From Sorex araneus (Eukaryota > Chordata > Mammalia > Eulipotyphla > Soricidae), in contig NC_073307.1 of the NCBI RefSeq assembly GCF_027595985.1, forward strand, positions 120,321,678 through 120,385,677: 64,000 bases of DNA, in the 5' to 3' direction. A model generated the notes under the pieces. The model was not told the origin of the DNA. It made no database searches and saw nothing but the letters and a program-made list of their open reading frames with translations. Shown here in pieces: positions 54,429-63,790 of this stretch. A program made the position numbers and the translations under genes. Positions within the stretch are counted from its first letter, which is position 1. Each line of letters begins with the position of its first letter.

Positions 54429-56451
54429 TCGACCCTGACCCAAGCATTCACACGAGGGGGCCTCACACCCACGAGAGGGGAAGGGGTTCCCCGGCCTCCG
54501 CCTCAGGACCATCCAAGGGGCCAACCCTAAGACCAGGAGTCCACGAGGCTCAGAGGCGAGGGCGACCCTGTCCCGGGCACCTCCCCTGGGGAGAGCGTGA
54601 GGGCCCGGCGCCCCCCTCCTCCACGCCTCCCACCTCTCCTGCAGACCCATGGCCTTGACGGTGAGTGACGCGGGGTCGGCCTCAGGCTTGATGTCCATCA
54701 CGCAGTCGAACACTGGCGTCTCGGGGACGGGGTCCAGGTCCAGGAAGTCGTCCTCCACCTTCTCCTCCATCCACTCCGAGTAGGTGAAGGAGGGCTGGCG
54801 GCTCACGGAGGGCCGCCTGTCCTCGGGGGGCAGGGGCGCGGGGGGCTCCGGAGGACCCCGCAGCAGGTGCCACACCTAGTGGGGGGCACGGACCAGGGCT
54901 CAGCCTCGCTACCCGCAGATGACGGGTGCTTGGGGGACGGAGCCCCGTGCCCCTCCGCCACCTGGAAGTCAGGCTCACCCAGTCCTCCCTGCACCCACCC
55001 TTTCCCCTGGGGACTGAGACCTTCTGGGTGGAGGGTGGGGGGTTCTCCCAGCCTCAGCCCCTCTCCCCCACCAGTTCTCAGAAAGGAGGGGCCAGAGACA
55101 CAGTGTAGGGGTTAAGGCACTTGACTTCCATGCGGCCAGCCCCGGTTCCATCCCTGGCACCTTGTGGTCCCTTGAGCACCACTGGGTAGAGCCCCAACCC
55201 CAACCTTACACCCCTTCCCCAAGAAAAAAAACCAATATAAATAGAATGAAAGTGAATTGACTCCAGGCTGGGCCCAGGGGTGGCCGGAAGCCAGTTCCTG
55301 CCACCTGGACCCCACCCAGCAGGGAGGGCAGCTGGTAGGAGCAAGGGGGGGGGGGTCTCAGGGCAGAGGGGCCGCGCAGGGAGGCGCCTTACCAGGGTGG
55401 AGACGAGGACCACAGTCACGGAGGCCAGGAGCAGGTGGGGGGCGTCCCAGGATCCCACGCCCAGCCAGGCCTGGCGGAGGGGGCGGTGTGTGAGACAGAC
55501 AGGTCAGCGGTTTGTGCACGGGCACGTGTGTGCGCGTGGCGTCTCACGGGCAACACAACAGGTGTTGTGCGGGGTGGGGAGCAGGGAGAGGGGTAGGTGG
55601 ACTGGAGGCCCGTCACCGTCCCCCCCCTGCCCGGAGCCCCCGGGGGCCCTGCTCACCATGGGTCCCAGCTGTCTCAGCAGTGCCAGCCAGGAGGAAGCGA
55701 GGTCGGAGGCGTTCTGCGTCCAGACGGGGCCATAGCCGCTGAGCCAGAGCACCCCGCCGGCGAGCTGGGGCAACAGAGAGGGGGACACAGCACAGTGAGC
55801 CTGGAGCTCCGAGCAGCGCCCCCACCGAGCTCCCCTTCCCCTCAACCTGGCCCCCTGAAGCGCTAAGGGGGGAACCCGGGGCTGTGCTGGAGGCCAAGGG
55901 GAACCTTCCCAGAGGATATCCTGCCCTCGCTTCGAGGATAGGATGCTGTTGGAAGACACTCCCTCTACCCACTCAGGACTGAGGCCCACGGGGGTCCCCC
56001 CGCCCCGAGTTCCTGTATTGCCTGTTCGGTGGGGGCGGCCGTGCCATGAGGGGCTCTGCCCGCCAGGCCCCGGGCTTCTTTCTCCTCACATTGGCCTGAG
56101 AAGCCGGTGGGTCCCCCCAGCAGGCCCCTCATCCTGGGGGTCCCGGGTGGCCACCTAAGATTAGCAGTGGGGGGGGGGCTGTCCCCTGCCCTCCCCCTGG
56201 CGGAGGCCCGCCTGGGCCCTGGGCCGTCCTTACCAGGAGTTGGGAAGCCGCCAGCAGGCACAGGCTGCCTCTCGCCGGGAGGGAGTGGCTCCCGGCAGCT
56301 CCTGGAGGTGGTGTCTTCTGAGCAGGCTCTGAGGGCGGAGAAGGAGCTGGGGGCGGTGGCATCTCTCTGGGCGCGGCGGTGCTGTCGTCGTCGGCGTCCG
56401 AGAGCCCCCTGGCCTGGTCCGGCGCCTCCATCACTACCGGCTGGGGCAGAC
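41985..56451 (-). CDS. PTPN5: PTPN5 (STEP61), brain tyrosine phosphatase, 12 exons, 5' end not in window
   Basis: Twelve exons on the minus strand join into 538 full codons matching STEP61 from its residue ~34 to the stop; the family length is about 565. In order they give a proline-rich PEST-like N-terminus, two hydrophobic segments (in [12 protein letters not shown] and [15 protein letters not shown]), the kinase-interaction motif with the PKA-target serine in [11 protein letters not shown], and the phosphatase domain. Domain landmarks are the KNRY loop, FTSWPD (WPD loop), the P-loop [10 protein letters not shown] with its Cys split across an exon junction, and the Q-loop CQLRQDRGGMIQT. STEP dephosphorylates ERK1/2, p38, Fyn and glutamate receptor subunits at the ER and postsynaptic sites. 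All junctions are GT-AG and no break was seen. The first coding exon was not found. The shorter STEP46 form could start at the Met of MEEKVEDDF. Confidence 0.96.
42224..42337 (-). CDS. PTPN5: PTPN5 exon: P-loop and Q-loop start
   Basis: Completes [10 protein letters not shown] with the catalytic Arg, then [20 protein letters not shown] and CQLRQDR. Acceptor CTTCCCTCCCAG, donor CAG|GTGCG. Confidence 0.96.
42447..42607 (-). CDS. PTPN5: PTPN5 exon: WPD loop
   Basis: Begins [18 protein letters not shown] (general-acid loop) and ends IVVHC plus two bases of the next codon, so the P-loop is split by an intron. The first codon is TGC (Cys), where other mammals have Ser. Confidence 0.95.
42960..43195. 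repeat. Degenerate C-rich minisatellite in PTPN5 intron
   Basis: Irregular units around CCTAACCCTGCCCCTCC-CCTCCAG, recurring about every 50-60 bp. Confidence 0.6.
43240..43500 (+). mobile_element. L2 3' region
   Basis: CCTCTGCCTGGGATGCTTTC, GTTCATCCTTCAAAACCCCA and CAGGCAGCCCTCCCTGAACA in L2 order, in a PTPN5 intron. Confidence 0.65.
43609..43783 (+). mobile_element. SOR-like SINE, young copy
   Basis: Full length; target duplication AAAGTTTCTGGACAG; A- and B-boxes intact. Confidence 0.96.
44205..44380 (+). mobile_element. SOR-like SINE
   Basis: GGGGCTGAAGCCATAGTACA and GATTCGATCCCCGGCACCCC. Confidence 0.85.
44380..44432. repeat. (TA)n-rich microsatellite
   Basis: CATATATATGTATATATATA-type tract directly after the 3' end of a + strand SINE. 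Confidence 0.85.
45113..45223 (-). CDS. PTPN5: PTPN5 exon: catalytic domain
   Basis: 37 codons [20 protein letters not shown] to YRLRLISLR, phase 0 at both ends. KCTEYWP is conserved in this PTP subgroup. Confidence 0.95.
45770..45950 (+). mobile_element. SOR-like SINE
   Basis: GGGGGCCAGAGAGGTAGTAC and CGCCAGGAGTGATCCCCGAG; ends just before the exon at 46015. Confidence 0.8.
46015..46152 (-). CDS. PTPN5: PTPN5 exon: catalytic domain
   Basis: 46 codons beginning [20 protein letters not shown] and ending ITNIEEMNE. Contains the PTP motifs YIATQGP and DFWRMVWQE. Donor GAG|GTGGGC. Confidence 0.96.
46286..46365 (-). CDS. PTPN5: PTPN5 exon: catalytic domain
   Basis: 26 codons [26 protein letters not shown] after a split Asn codon. 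SSYINANYI is the standard PTP core signature. Donor CGG|GTGAG. Confidence 0.95.
46738..46885 (-). mobile_element. SOR-like SINE, old copy
   Basis: GTAGTGGCACTCAGGGCTTA and GTGTGCAAAGCAAGTGCCC. Confidence 0.75.
46890..49588. other. PTPN5 intron sequence
   Basis: Unique GC-rich intron plus the GGA tract; no SINE seen in 46.9-49.6 kb, unlike flanking introns. Confidence 0.6.
47868..48015. repeat. (GGA)n purine tract in PTPN5 intron
   Basis: About 145 bp with almost only G and A on the + strand. Confidence 0.9.
49589..49673 (-). CDS. PTPN5: PTPN5 exon: start of catalytic domain
   Basis: [20 protein letters not shown] then [12 protein letters not shown] is the phosphotyrosine-recognition loop of classical PTPs. 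Acceptor CCCCTGCAG, donor A|GTGAGT. Confidence 0.96.
49815..49968 (+). mobile_element. SOR-like SINE, degenerate
   Basis: AGCTCAATGGGCTGAGTCTG…CTCAGAGTGCCCTCCAGCAA; weak. Confidence 0.4.
49975..50228 (+). mobile_element. SOR-like SINE, extended-3' variant, best copy
   Basis: tRNA-related half with GGTTCGATTCC, then AGCAAGCTACCGAGAGTATC, TTCGATATGCCAAAAGAGTA and a GACAGTGACAGAGACAGTGA tail instead of poly-A. Confidence 0.92.
50237..50332 (+). mobile_element. SOR-like SINE with internal deletion
   Basis: GGGGCTGGAGAGACAGCACA joins early to CATTGCTGGGTGTGGCCCC. Confidence 0.8.
51033..51072. repeat. (GT)n microsatellite
   Basis: 20 GT units in a PTPN5 intron. Confidence 0.9.
51260..51437 (+). 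mobile_element. SOR-like SINE
   Basis: Full length, first of an adjacent pair. Confidence 0.93.
51446..51624 (+). mobile_element. SOR-like SINE
   Basis: Second of the pair. AAAAGTTATATAAAAAA precedes the pair (about 51216) and follows it (51621), a shared outer target duplication. Confidence 0.93.
51640..51790 (+). mobile_element. L1 3' end fragment
   Basis: GGACACTGGTGAAGAGATTA…AACCCAATTGTGAATAACTC…TTAATAAAATTAAAA, the same 3' end type as at 8897-9297, lying in a PTPN5 intron. Confidence 0.6.
51791..53049. other. PTPN5 intron sequence
   Basis: Unique GC-rich sequence and the octamer microsatellite; no exon was found. Confidence 0.6.
52736..52806. repeat. (TGTGTGCA)n microsatellite
   Basis: About nine degenerate octamer units. 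Confidence 0.85.
53050..53239 (-). CDS. PTPN5: PTPN5 exon: KIM/KIS, ERK-docking region
   Basis: 63 codons. [16 protein letters not shown] is the kinase-interaction motif, whose serine is the known PKA site controlling substrate binding. The following [17 protein letters not shown] is the kinase-specificity sequence with its Ser-Pro MAPK site. Ends LLQAEFF|GTGAGT. Confidence 0.96.
53490..53642 (+). mobile_element. SOR-like SINE, old copy
   Basis: GTGATCCCTGAGCACTGAGC and ACCGCTGTGTGTGGCCCCC. Confidence 0.75.
53895..54055 (+). mobile_element. SOR-like SINE, old copy
   Basis: GCCGCAGAGGCGGCACAGCA and AGCTCCCCAGCACTGCCGGG. Confidence 0.65.
54382..54420. repeat. (CA)n microsatellite
   Basis: CA run followed by TATACACACA, in a PTPN5 intron. 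Confidence 0.9.
54634..54875 (-). CDS. PTPN5: PTPN5 exon: linker and start of kinase-interaction region
   Basis: 80 codons plus two bases, from [20 protein letters not shown] to [10 protein letters not shown]. Contains a proline-rich segment, [20 protein letters not shown] (with the Met used for STEP46) and [12 protein letters not shown]. Confidence 0.95.
55093..55232 (+). mobile_element. SOR-like SINE, shortened
   Basis: GGTTCCATCCCTGGCACCTT and CACCACTGGGTAGAGCCCC. Confidence 0.75.
55393..55470 (-). CDS. PTPN5: PTPN5 exon: second membrane segment
   Basis: 26 codons, [18 protein letters not shown] to VVLVSTL, bounded by CCTCCGCCAG and GTAAGG. This region diverges more from human than the catalytic exons but keeps length and frame. 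Confidence 0.9.
55657..55764 (-). CDS. PTPN5: PTPN5 exon: first membrane segment and loop
   Basis: 36 codons, [20 protein letters not shown] to [10 protein letters not shown], phase 0 at both ends. Completes the first transmembrane helix and gives a short loop containing an N-glycosylation-type NAS. Confidence 0.93.
56234..56451 (-). CDS. PTPN5: PTPN5 exon: N-terminal proline-rich region
   Basis: Acceptor CTTTCCACAG, donor CTG|GTAAGG. Encodes [10 protein letters not shown] through [12 protein letters not shown] (72 codons after two bases of a split Gly). Rich in Pro, Ser, Asp and Glu, and it starts the first hydrophobic segment. It carries a few extra acidic residues (DADDDS) relative to the human protein. 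Confidence 0.93.
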
Positions 56452-58438
56452 CTGTGGAAGCAGACACGGGCGGGGGCGGTGATGGGGGGGTGGGGGTGCC
56501 CAGCCTGCCCTGGGCCGGCCGGACGCTCCTTCTGGGCCAGTGGCGGCAGCGGCGGCTTCTCAATGCGGGACGAGCCTGCGTGCGAGGCTCCCCTTCCAGC
56601 AGTCACCCTCGATTAGCAAAGCAATATTCACCTACCTTCGTCAGAAAGAGCTCAGTGTGGGTGGACAAATTATTTCTCTTTTATTTCTCCAGTAACGGAG
56701 TTAAAATGGCAGGAGGCTTTTCAGGGAGTTAACATCATCGCCGTGTTTACGCAGCTTTTATTCTTTCCCATTTCTTAAGGAAACAACAACAACCAAAAAA
56801 CCCACCTCGGCCCCAATTAAAATGGGGGTGGGGGCCAGGGAAGGGGGGCTGCAGATAGGGGACAGGCTGCCGACCCCCCAAGGCCCCCCCGCTCACCATC
56901 CCCAGCTGTTCCTGTGCCCGTGTCTGAAGGGTGAGGGGGCTGCACCGGGTTCTCTGTCCCTGCCTGAGACCCCCCGCCCCCCATGCTCAGGGGCTGGGCG
57001 CCCTGGCAGTGGGGAGGGTTCCTGGTGTGGTGGAATTCATTCAGATGGCCAGGGGTTCTCTGTGGGGGCCTGTCCCTCCTGGGGAGCCCCCGGCAGATCC
57101 ACTCCATTTCCGGGTCTCGATTCCCCCACGTCTGGAAATCGGGGTTGGACTCGGTTTTCTGGCTGTGCCTCCTCCCGTGCTCCTGGCGCAATGGAGTCCT
57201 GAGGCCCCTGCCAGCACCTCAACGCTGAAAGCTTGGCTGGTCACTCACTGCCTGGGATCTGCTTTTCTCTAAGACGCCTCCAACAGGGGGGCCCGCTAGG
57301 AAAAAAACATCGGACTCCCCCCCCACACTTACTTGGGTTGAAGATCCTGGTGGTAGCCTAAGACACAGAAGCACCTAAAGGTATCTGGCTCAAAGTCCCC
57401 CTTTTCAAAACACTTACTAAGTACCCCCTGGAAACGGGCCTTCTTTCAGTGAACAAACAGCACAATGACCCCTGAAGCACCCAGGACCCCCTGGGTGCAG
57501 TCCATCACACCCCACCCCTATCCCGGTGGCCTGGGTGGGTAAGGGGACTTTGGGACAGGCTGGTGCTAGGGTTCCAGCGTCTGCTGGAAGGGAGTGCTCC
57601 ATTGGGGAGCACCTTCCTAAGTGGCCTGGACCCCTCACGGCTGAGCAAAGGAGCACTGGTGGGTGAAGAGTTTGGAGAGAGTCGTGATGGGCTGCCACGG
57701 TGTACCTGGGACATTTCTTCGCTCCTTTCCTGACGAGTAATGACAGTGCCTATGCCAAGGCCGCGTGGTGTCATCAGCTGTCTTGCCTGCACGCTTGCAG
57801 CGTCACTCGAAAAATGTTGGCAAGCCTCTCCAGGGCCCCGATCAACCGTGCGCAGAGCCCGGCGCTGCAGGAAGCGGTGTTTCTCGGTCCTTGTGTTTTG
57901 TTCTTGGGGCCACCCCGACTGGCAGGGGCTACTTCCGGTGTGGACAGCAAGGACCTCCCTCCCTGTAGGTCTGATCCAGTCCAGAAATCTGAATGCCTCG
58001 CAGAGGTTCCTAGACCACTGAGATTGGCTCTGTCCAGCGTCCCTCTGCGGGGGTCCAGCCAAGCACCTTGCAATTCCTCAGGTCGTCCCTACCCACCCTG
58101 CTCACCTCCCTTTCCCCCCCACCCACCCCCACCCCGTGATTGTCACATGTTATTCCATCTGCCTGGAGCTTTCCTCCAACACACGGCTCCCCGCCCCCTG
58201 CACCCCCACACTGTGCCAGTTTCACTCCTATTTATCTCGCGGAACTCCATCAGATGTCACCTGAAGTAGGTTCTCCCCTACAGAAGCAGTGACGCGCACG
58301 ACTCTCCTTCAGGCTGCCGGAAGCAGCAGCAGCAGCCCTGGAACGGGTGAGGCCCGGCCCTACATCATAGTCACTCCTCAGAGGACCTAAGACTTCTTAC
58401 CTTTAGCATTCAGGAAGACGTCTAATACTTCTTTTTCT
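56452..58438. other. Likely PTPN5 5' intron
   Basis: No exon matching the STEP N-terminus was recognised. GC-rich near the exon, then an L2 fragment at 58125-58285. Confidence 0.55.
58125..58285 (+). mobile_element. L2 fragment
   Basis: TCTGCCTGGAGCTTTCCTCC and TCAGATGTCACCTGAAGTAG. Confidence 0.5.
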
Positions 58439-58439
58439 G

Positions 58440-58610
58440 TTTGCTTTTTTGTGAACCCTACCTGGAAGTCCTCAGTGGTGACCCCTGGCTCTGTGCTCAG
58501 GACTCAGCCTTGGCCGACTTTGGGGGACCAGGTGGGAGGCCGAGGATTGACCCCTGACCTCTATGTGCATGGCAGGCTCTCTACCTGGTATACTATTGCT
58601 CCAGCCCCTG
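58440..58610 (-). mobile_element. SOR-like SINE, old copy
   Basis: TCAGTGGTGACCCCTGGCTC through TACTATTGCTCCAGCCCC. Confidence 0.8.
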
Positions 58611-58614
58611 AAGT

Positions 58615-58745
58615 CTAATGGTTCCTATTACCCTTGTTTTACAGAAGAGAAGGATGGGGCGGGGTGGGGTGGGGGAGCGAGGTTCAGAGAGTGGCCCTGC
58701 TGACTGGCTATGAAGTGAATAAAGTGGGTCTGAACACAGCCAGGC
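58615..58745 (-). mobile_element. MIR
   Basis: TATTACCCTTGTTTTACAGA followed by GAGAGTGGCCCTGCTGACTG, a MIR 5' half in antisense. Confidence 0.5.
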
Positions 58746-59696
58746 AATGGTGCCGGCTGCACTACTCGTAAGCTCCAAAAGGGTGGTATCGGGAATGGTA
58801 TCCGTTTCGCTCATCATGAACCTCCACAGCCTCTAACACAAATCCTGACAGTGACCAAACAAGGGACGCTGATGGGCAAGTGATAACGGGTTTCCTGGGT
58901 GCTTTTATCTGGTAGGTGGGGGTAATCACAGGAGCTTTCCAAAGCCCCGATGGAGTCTGCAGCTGCTACAGGCGAAACGCCCAGCACGGCACCTGGCATC
59001 AGGTTGCTTAATAGATGTCAAGAGGATAGTAATGGGCACAGAATTCCCAGTATTTTGAAAAACGCAGGCCGCTGGACACAGCTTGTGATACAGCTCACCC
59101 AGGGGGGAAATCTATCTGCATGCTGGTAAGATCTAGAGGGATGGGTGAGGGTCTCTGCCCCTGACCACGAGGGTCAGGTCTGCTGCTGTCTCATGACAAG
59201 GTGGCTCAGATGCCAGAGCACCGGGGGGCAAAGGAAAGGCTGCTGCTACGAGCTGGCTATGCAGGAAGGCAAAGGTTTCCACTATCGACGGATGAGCAGA
59301 AGGCTGGTTACTGTGGCACGTTCCCCACCCACATACAAGAGCAGAGGGGAGAGTCCGGGGCTGTGCCCGGGGGGTGACAGGAGAAGGGGGCCAAGAGGAG
59401 CAGTCTACGGATGACACCCAAAGAGGAAGAGGTACACTGACATTTGCCAGGGCACATGCTGTGTCCTTGGGACCTCCTTCTCCCGGGAGTCTCAGCATCC
59501 TGTTCTGTAGAAAGAGGGTCTTGAACTCAGCCCCTCTCAGATATTTCTGCCAGGGATCCACTGAGCTCATACAGTCATGGGTTTTGGTTCTGTTTTCAAA
59601 GTTCATACCAGTGCCCTGTTCTCTAAGAGGGTCTACCTGTACTTGTTTTGAAATGAAGATGATGATTTTCTTTCCCCTCACCCAAAGTTTTTTGGT

Positions 59697-59871
59697 TTTT
59701 GTTTTGCTTTTTTTGGGTCACACCTGGCGATGCACAGGGGTTACTCCTGGCTCATGCACTCAGGAATTACTCTTGGCGGTGCTTGGAGGATCATAAGGGA
59801 TGCTAGGAATTGAACCTGGGTCAGCTTCGTGCAAGGCAAACACCCCATCCGCTGTGCTATCACTTCAGCCC
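59697..59871 (-). mobile_element. SOR-like SINE
   Basis: Full length; TCACCCAAAGTTTT / CCACCCAGAGTTTT flank it. Confidence 0.93.
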
Positions 59872-60057
59872 TTCCCCCCACCCAGAGTTTTAAGTGGGAT
59901 GTTTGCTACATTTACCTGGCGGGACTTCCCCCAGGGGTCTGTGCATCCCAGTCTGACAACCTGCTGATAATAAAACATCCACACTGCTGTTACAGATGAT
60001 TCTGGAGGTAAATATTTAAATTTCCATGGTAGAAGGGAGGAGGGCAGGGTTAGAAGT

Positions 60058-60230
60058 CGGCATGTTCTCCATGTCTTAAACATGAAGAAAGACTGAAGTG
60101 TGCCTATAAAAAAGGTGGGTGGGGCATGCTGCTGGTAGCTGAAAGACTCACTAAGGGCAGGGGCTGGCAGAGCTTCCGGTGCCAAGGGTCTGTTTGGACA
60201 CAGCAAGTGCTGAGTGAATGTCCCAGGGAA
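60058..60230. repeat. Repeat copy related to 61295-61430 (L2-like)
   Basis: Shares CTTAAACATGAAGAAAGAC, CACTAAGGGCAGGG and GAGCTTCCGGTGC with the second copy. The 3' part resembles an L2-type tail (CAGCAAGTGCTGAGTGAATG). Confidence 0.6.
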
Positions 60231-60277
60231 GTGAGCAGGAGAGAAGAAGCCAGGGGTTAACTGTAGTTTTAAAATTT

Positions 60278-60418
60278 TTTTTGTCATACCTTATTCCTGG
60301 TCTGTTCTCAGGGATAGATCCTGGTGGGCTTGGAGGCCATATGAGATGCTGGGGCTCAAACTCGGGTCAGCTTTGTGCGAGGCAAATACCCTACCCACTG
60401 TACTATCACTACAGCCCC
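60278..60418 (-). mobile_element. SOR-like SINE, old copy
   Basis: GGTCTGTTCTCAGGGATAGA through GTACTATCACTACAGCCCC. Confidence 0.75.
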
Positions 60419-60520
60419 ATATATTCCTCCAATAAACACACATATTAAATGTACAAATATATTCCTCCAATAAACACATATATACAACATACATCTATAT
60501 GGATACATATCATGTATTCA

Positions 60521-60692
60521 TTTTTTTTTCTTTTTGGGTCACATCTAGCGATGCACAGGGGTTACTCCTGGCTCTGCACTCAGGAATTACCCCTGGCAGT
60601 GCTCGGGGGACAATATGGGATGCTGGGAATCGAACCTGGATTAGTCGAGTGCAAGGCAAACGCCCTACCCGCTGTGCTATGGCTCCAGCCCC
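60521..60692 (-). mobile_element. SOR-like SINE, young copy
   Basis: Target duplication CATGTATTCATTT on both sides. Confidence 0.95.
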
Positions 60693-60749
60693 TCATGTAT
60701 TCATTTGTAGTCAGACAAAAAAAATTTTTTTTGCAAAAGGCCCACCAGA

Positions 60750-60923
60750 GGGGCTGGAGTGATAGCATAGCGGGTGATAGTAAGGCGTTTTACGCGGCCG
60801 ACCCGGATTCGATTCCCAGCATCCCATATGGTCCCCTGAGCACCGCCAGGAGTAATTCCTGAGTGCAGAGCCAGGAGTAACCACTGTGCATCACCAAGTG
60901 TGACCCAAAAAGAAAAAAAAAAA
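60750..60923 (+). mobile_element. SOR-like SINE, young copy
   Basis: Target duplication AAAGGCCCACCAGAG; short disruption near AGCGGGTGATAGTAAGGCG. Confidence 0.95.
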
Positions 60924-60934
60924 GGCCCACCAGA

Positions 60935-61125
60935 GACAAAGCTTAATAGACTAATGCTTCGCATGTAAGAAGCCCAGATTTCATCATCCAGGGCTACACA
61001 GTACTTAGCACTGATTCCTCAACACTGAGCTGGGACTGGCCCTTGAGCACCAGCAGGGGGGCCACCCCACCCACTCACCCACCCACCCAAACAAACAAAC
61101 AAACAAAAAACCCCCAAAACCCTAC
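60935..61125 (+). mobile_element. SOR-like SINE, degenerate
   Basis: CACTGAGCTGGGACTGGCCC then a (CCCA)/(CAAA) tail. Confidence 0.5.
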
Positions 61126-61294
61126 ACAAACAAAAGCAAAACAAGGGACCCCATTTCGACTTTAGAGACTCACGAGGCCTACCCAAGTCCCCAGACTCCA
61201 AGCCCACCTGCCAGCTACCACATCTGTAAACAAACTCATTTTTTTATGGCGCTGTGGATGAAACCCAGGGATGATGAGCAGGAGGACTGCCTGT

Positions 61295-61430
61295 GTTAGC
61301 ATTATCCACGTCTTAAACATGAAGAAAGACGAAACCGTGGGTATGAAGAGGTGGTGGACGCCACCGCCAGCTGAGGGGGTCACTAAGGGCAGGGCAGGCT
61401 GAGCTTCCGGTGCTGAGGGTCTGTAACAGT
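61295..61430. repeat. Repeat copy related to 60058-60230
   Basis: Same three blocks in the same order as the first copy, with diverged spacers. Confidence 0.6.
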
Positions 61431-62136
61431 GTAGCAGAGGCAGGCTGGGCCCCCAGGCACGAGCTGCACAGAGAGGGGTGGGGGGGGGGAGGGTGTGGCT
61501 TGGCTGGGAGCGACTCAGTCAGCAGCAGATCCGGGCTGGGAAGACAGCCCCGCTTCCCCCAAGGGGCGCCGGCGCCCTTTGCATATGAAAGGTGCAGGTT
61601 CACCGCTGGTACGTGTGGGGGTGTCTGCCAACCGCAGGCTGGCAGGGCTCTCTCGGCACATCTCAGAGACAAAGGTAGAGGCTGCCTTTCTTTTTTTCCC
61701 CTCCAGGGAGCACCTGGCAGCCCCCGGGGAGTGGGGGTGGGCGGTGGAGGTGGGGGGGAACACAGGAACCCCCCTTGACAGGTACTTCCTGAGTATTCCC
61801 GGGAGCAAGGTTTATGGGAGCATTTTGGAGCCGAGTTTATGGGACGTTTTTCTGGGCACAGACTCAATGTTCTTGATTCAGAAAGAGCTTTTCAAACGCA
61901 TACTACGTCTCGGGCCTCAGGTGCACAATACCCAGGTCTGAGTGCCGCGTGCGGCTGGGTTGGGTCATCTGGGTTGGGTCATCTCTGCTCGTCACTCTCC
62001 TGCTCACTGCCAGCATCAGCCACACACACTGTTCAGCCCCGGGAGACAGAGAGATGCTCTGGGGCTACTGCAATGAACAGAACAGTGCCACCCTCCCTGC
62101 CCCGTGGACCTAGGTGCACAGGTCCTCTGGCCTCCA

Positions 62137-62220
62137 GGACCTCCCGGGCCCCGTGCAGGCCTCTCCCCTGAGTCCCAGGACCTCCCGGGCCCAGTTCAGG
62201 CCTCTCCCCTGAGTCCCCAC
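62137..62220. repeat. Two tandem ~42-bp units
   Basis: AGGACCTCCCGGGCC…AGGCCTCTCCCCTGAGTCCC occurs twice back to back with about three differences. Confidence 0.9.
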
Positions 62221-63139
62221 ACGCCTGCACAAGCACATGCGTCTGCTTTCCTGCAGGCTGCCAGCGAGGGGGGGGGTGTCTAGGGCTGGCGAGCTGGCTG
62301 CGGTGCCACCATCCTGAGCCGGGGGTACAGGATGGGCTCTTCCTGGCTCACCTCCCGAAGGGGAAGGGGATTTCCCGGGAGGAACCAGAAGCTTGGCCAG
62401 GTCAGGTGGCCAGTGTGAGGAGACACAGATCTGAGCTGTGAGCCCAGCCAGGGCTTTGAGGCGGTCTCTCTGCACGGAGGAAAGGGGCACAGGCGGGGAA
62501 ATGGGGGGTCCTGGGGGGTGAGAAGGAGGCCCCGTGTCTGGGGGGGGGCTGTGGTGCAGGGTGGTGCAGCTTCTGTGCATGAGCCCCGGCTGATGGCTCC
62601 TCCTCCCCAGGCTTGGGGGTCAGGAGAGGAAGGACACCAGCAGTAGGAAGGCCCCCCCCCCCCCCCACCGGGCTTCCTCCCGGGCGACTGCTCTGGGCAG
62701 CCGGGCCAGGCCTGCCCAGAAATGGCCTTCTGCCTCTCGCTGGGAACCCGGGGGTCCCTCTCCTGTCACTAGCAGAGTCCCCCCTCCCACCCCTCCCCGC
62801 CCCAGTGGACCCTGCTGCCACCCCTTTCTCGGCAGTGCCTCCCCGGCTCCAGAGCCCTCAGCTGCTCCCGTGGGTGACTCATCCTCAGAGCTGCCGGCCC
62901 ACTGGAAGCGGGAGCGAGGCTGGCCTGGCCTGCTGGGAGAAGGGAGGCGCGGCCCAACCAGGGGCCCCTCCCTTCCCAGACACGGCTGGGGTGACCTCCC
63001 CACCATGTCCTGCCTGGTCCTGGGGGGGCGGGGAGGGCCCTGACCCAAAGAGTGTCACAGTCAGTTCTGTTCATGTCGGGGGGCTTCTAGAAGCCCCGAG
63101 GGGCACAACAGCCATCAGAAGCTTCTAGTCAGTCTGCTA

Positions 63140-63215
63140 ACTTCTCGAATGGGGAAACTGAGGCACAGAGTGGCGAGGGCAGAGCCATGATGTCAGCCGC
63201 TCCCTCGGCCACGGG
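63140..63215 (-). mobile_element. MIR
   Basis: AATGGGGAAACTGAGGCACA GAGTGGCGAGGG. Confidence 0.55.
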
Positions 63216-63289
63216 GTACCCATGCAGACTGCTCTCCACATGCTGGGTGTCGCTCCCAGAGTCTCACTGCTAGGATCACACGCAATCCT

Positions 63290-63405
63290 TACTGTGATGC
63301 CAGAAGCCAGAGGCTCCTCCTCCTCCCATTCCGCAGATGAAGAAACTGAGGCTGGTGGGTGTCAAGCCCCTTGGTCAAAGATGGTTAATTGGTGGGGGTG
63401 AATCT
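63290..63405 (-). mobile_element. MIR
   Basis: CATTCCGCAGATGAAGAAAC TGAGGCTGGTGG then CTTGGTCAAAGATGGTTAAT. Confidence 0.6.
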
Positions 63406-63534
63406 ATCTCGAGTCCCTGCTGGTGGCTCTCACCCCTCAGTCTCCTAAGTCCAGCACTCAGCTGTCCACACCGCACGCCTCCTGCTTAGAAAGCCCCAAC
63501 ACTCCCACCCCTTTCAGCACTTAAAAAAAAATTA

Positions 63535-63697
63535 TTTTTTGGGGGGCCACACCTGGTGGTGCTCCGGGGTTACACTGGGCTCGACACTCAGGAGTTACTC
63601 CTGGAAGTGCTTGGGGGACCTCATGAGATGCCGGGATGGGACCCGGGCTGTGTGCAAGGCAAACACCTTAACTGCTGTACTAGCGCTCTGGCCCCTC
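63535..63697 (-). mobile_element. SOR-like SINE
   Basis: GGCCACACCTGGTGGTGCTC through TGTACTAGCGCTCTGGCCCC. Confidence 0.85.
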
Positions 63698-63704
63698 AGC
63701 CACT

Positions 63705-63790
63705 ATTTTACTTTTGGGCCACACCCAGCAGTGCTCAGGGCTTCCTCCTGGCCCTGTGCTCAGGGGTCACTCCTAGCGGTGCTCTGAGCG
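63705..63790 (-). mobile_element. SOR-like SINE, 3' half
   Basis: GGGCCACACCCAGCAGTGCT then GGGGTCACTCCTAGCGGTGC. Confidence 0.75.

Larger units (their letters stand above)
61431..63530. other. Likely PTPN5 5' intron, GC-rich
   Basis: Contains tandem 42-bp units and two MIR fragments. No coding exon was recognised and no SINE was seen in this 2.1 kb. Confidence 0.5.
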
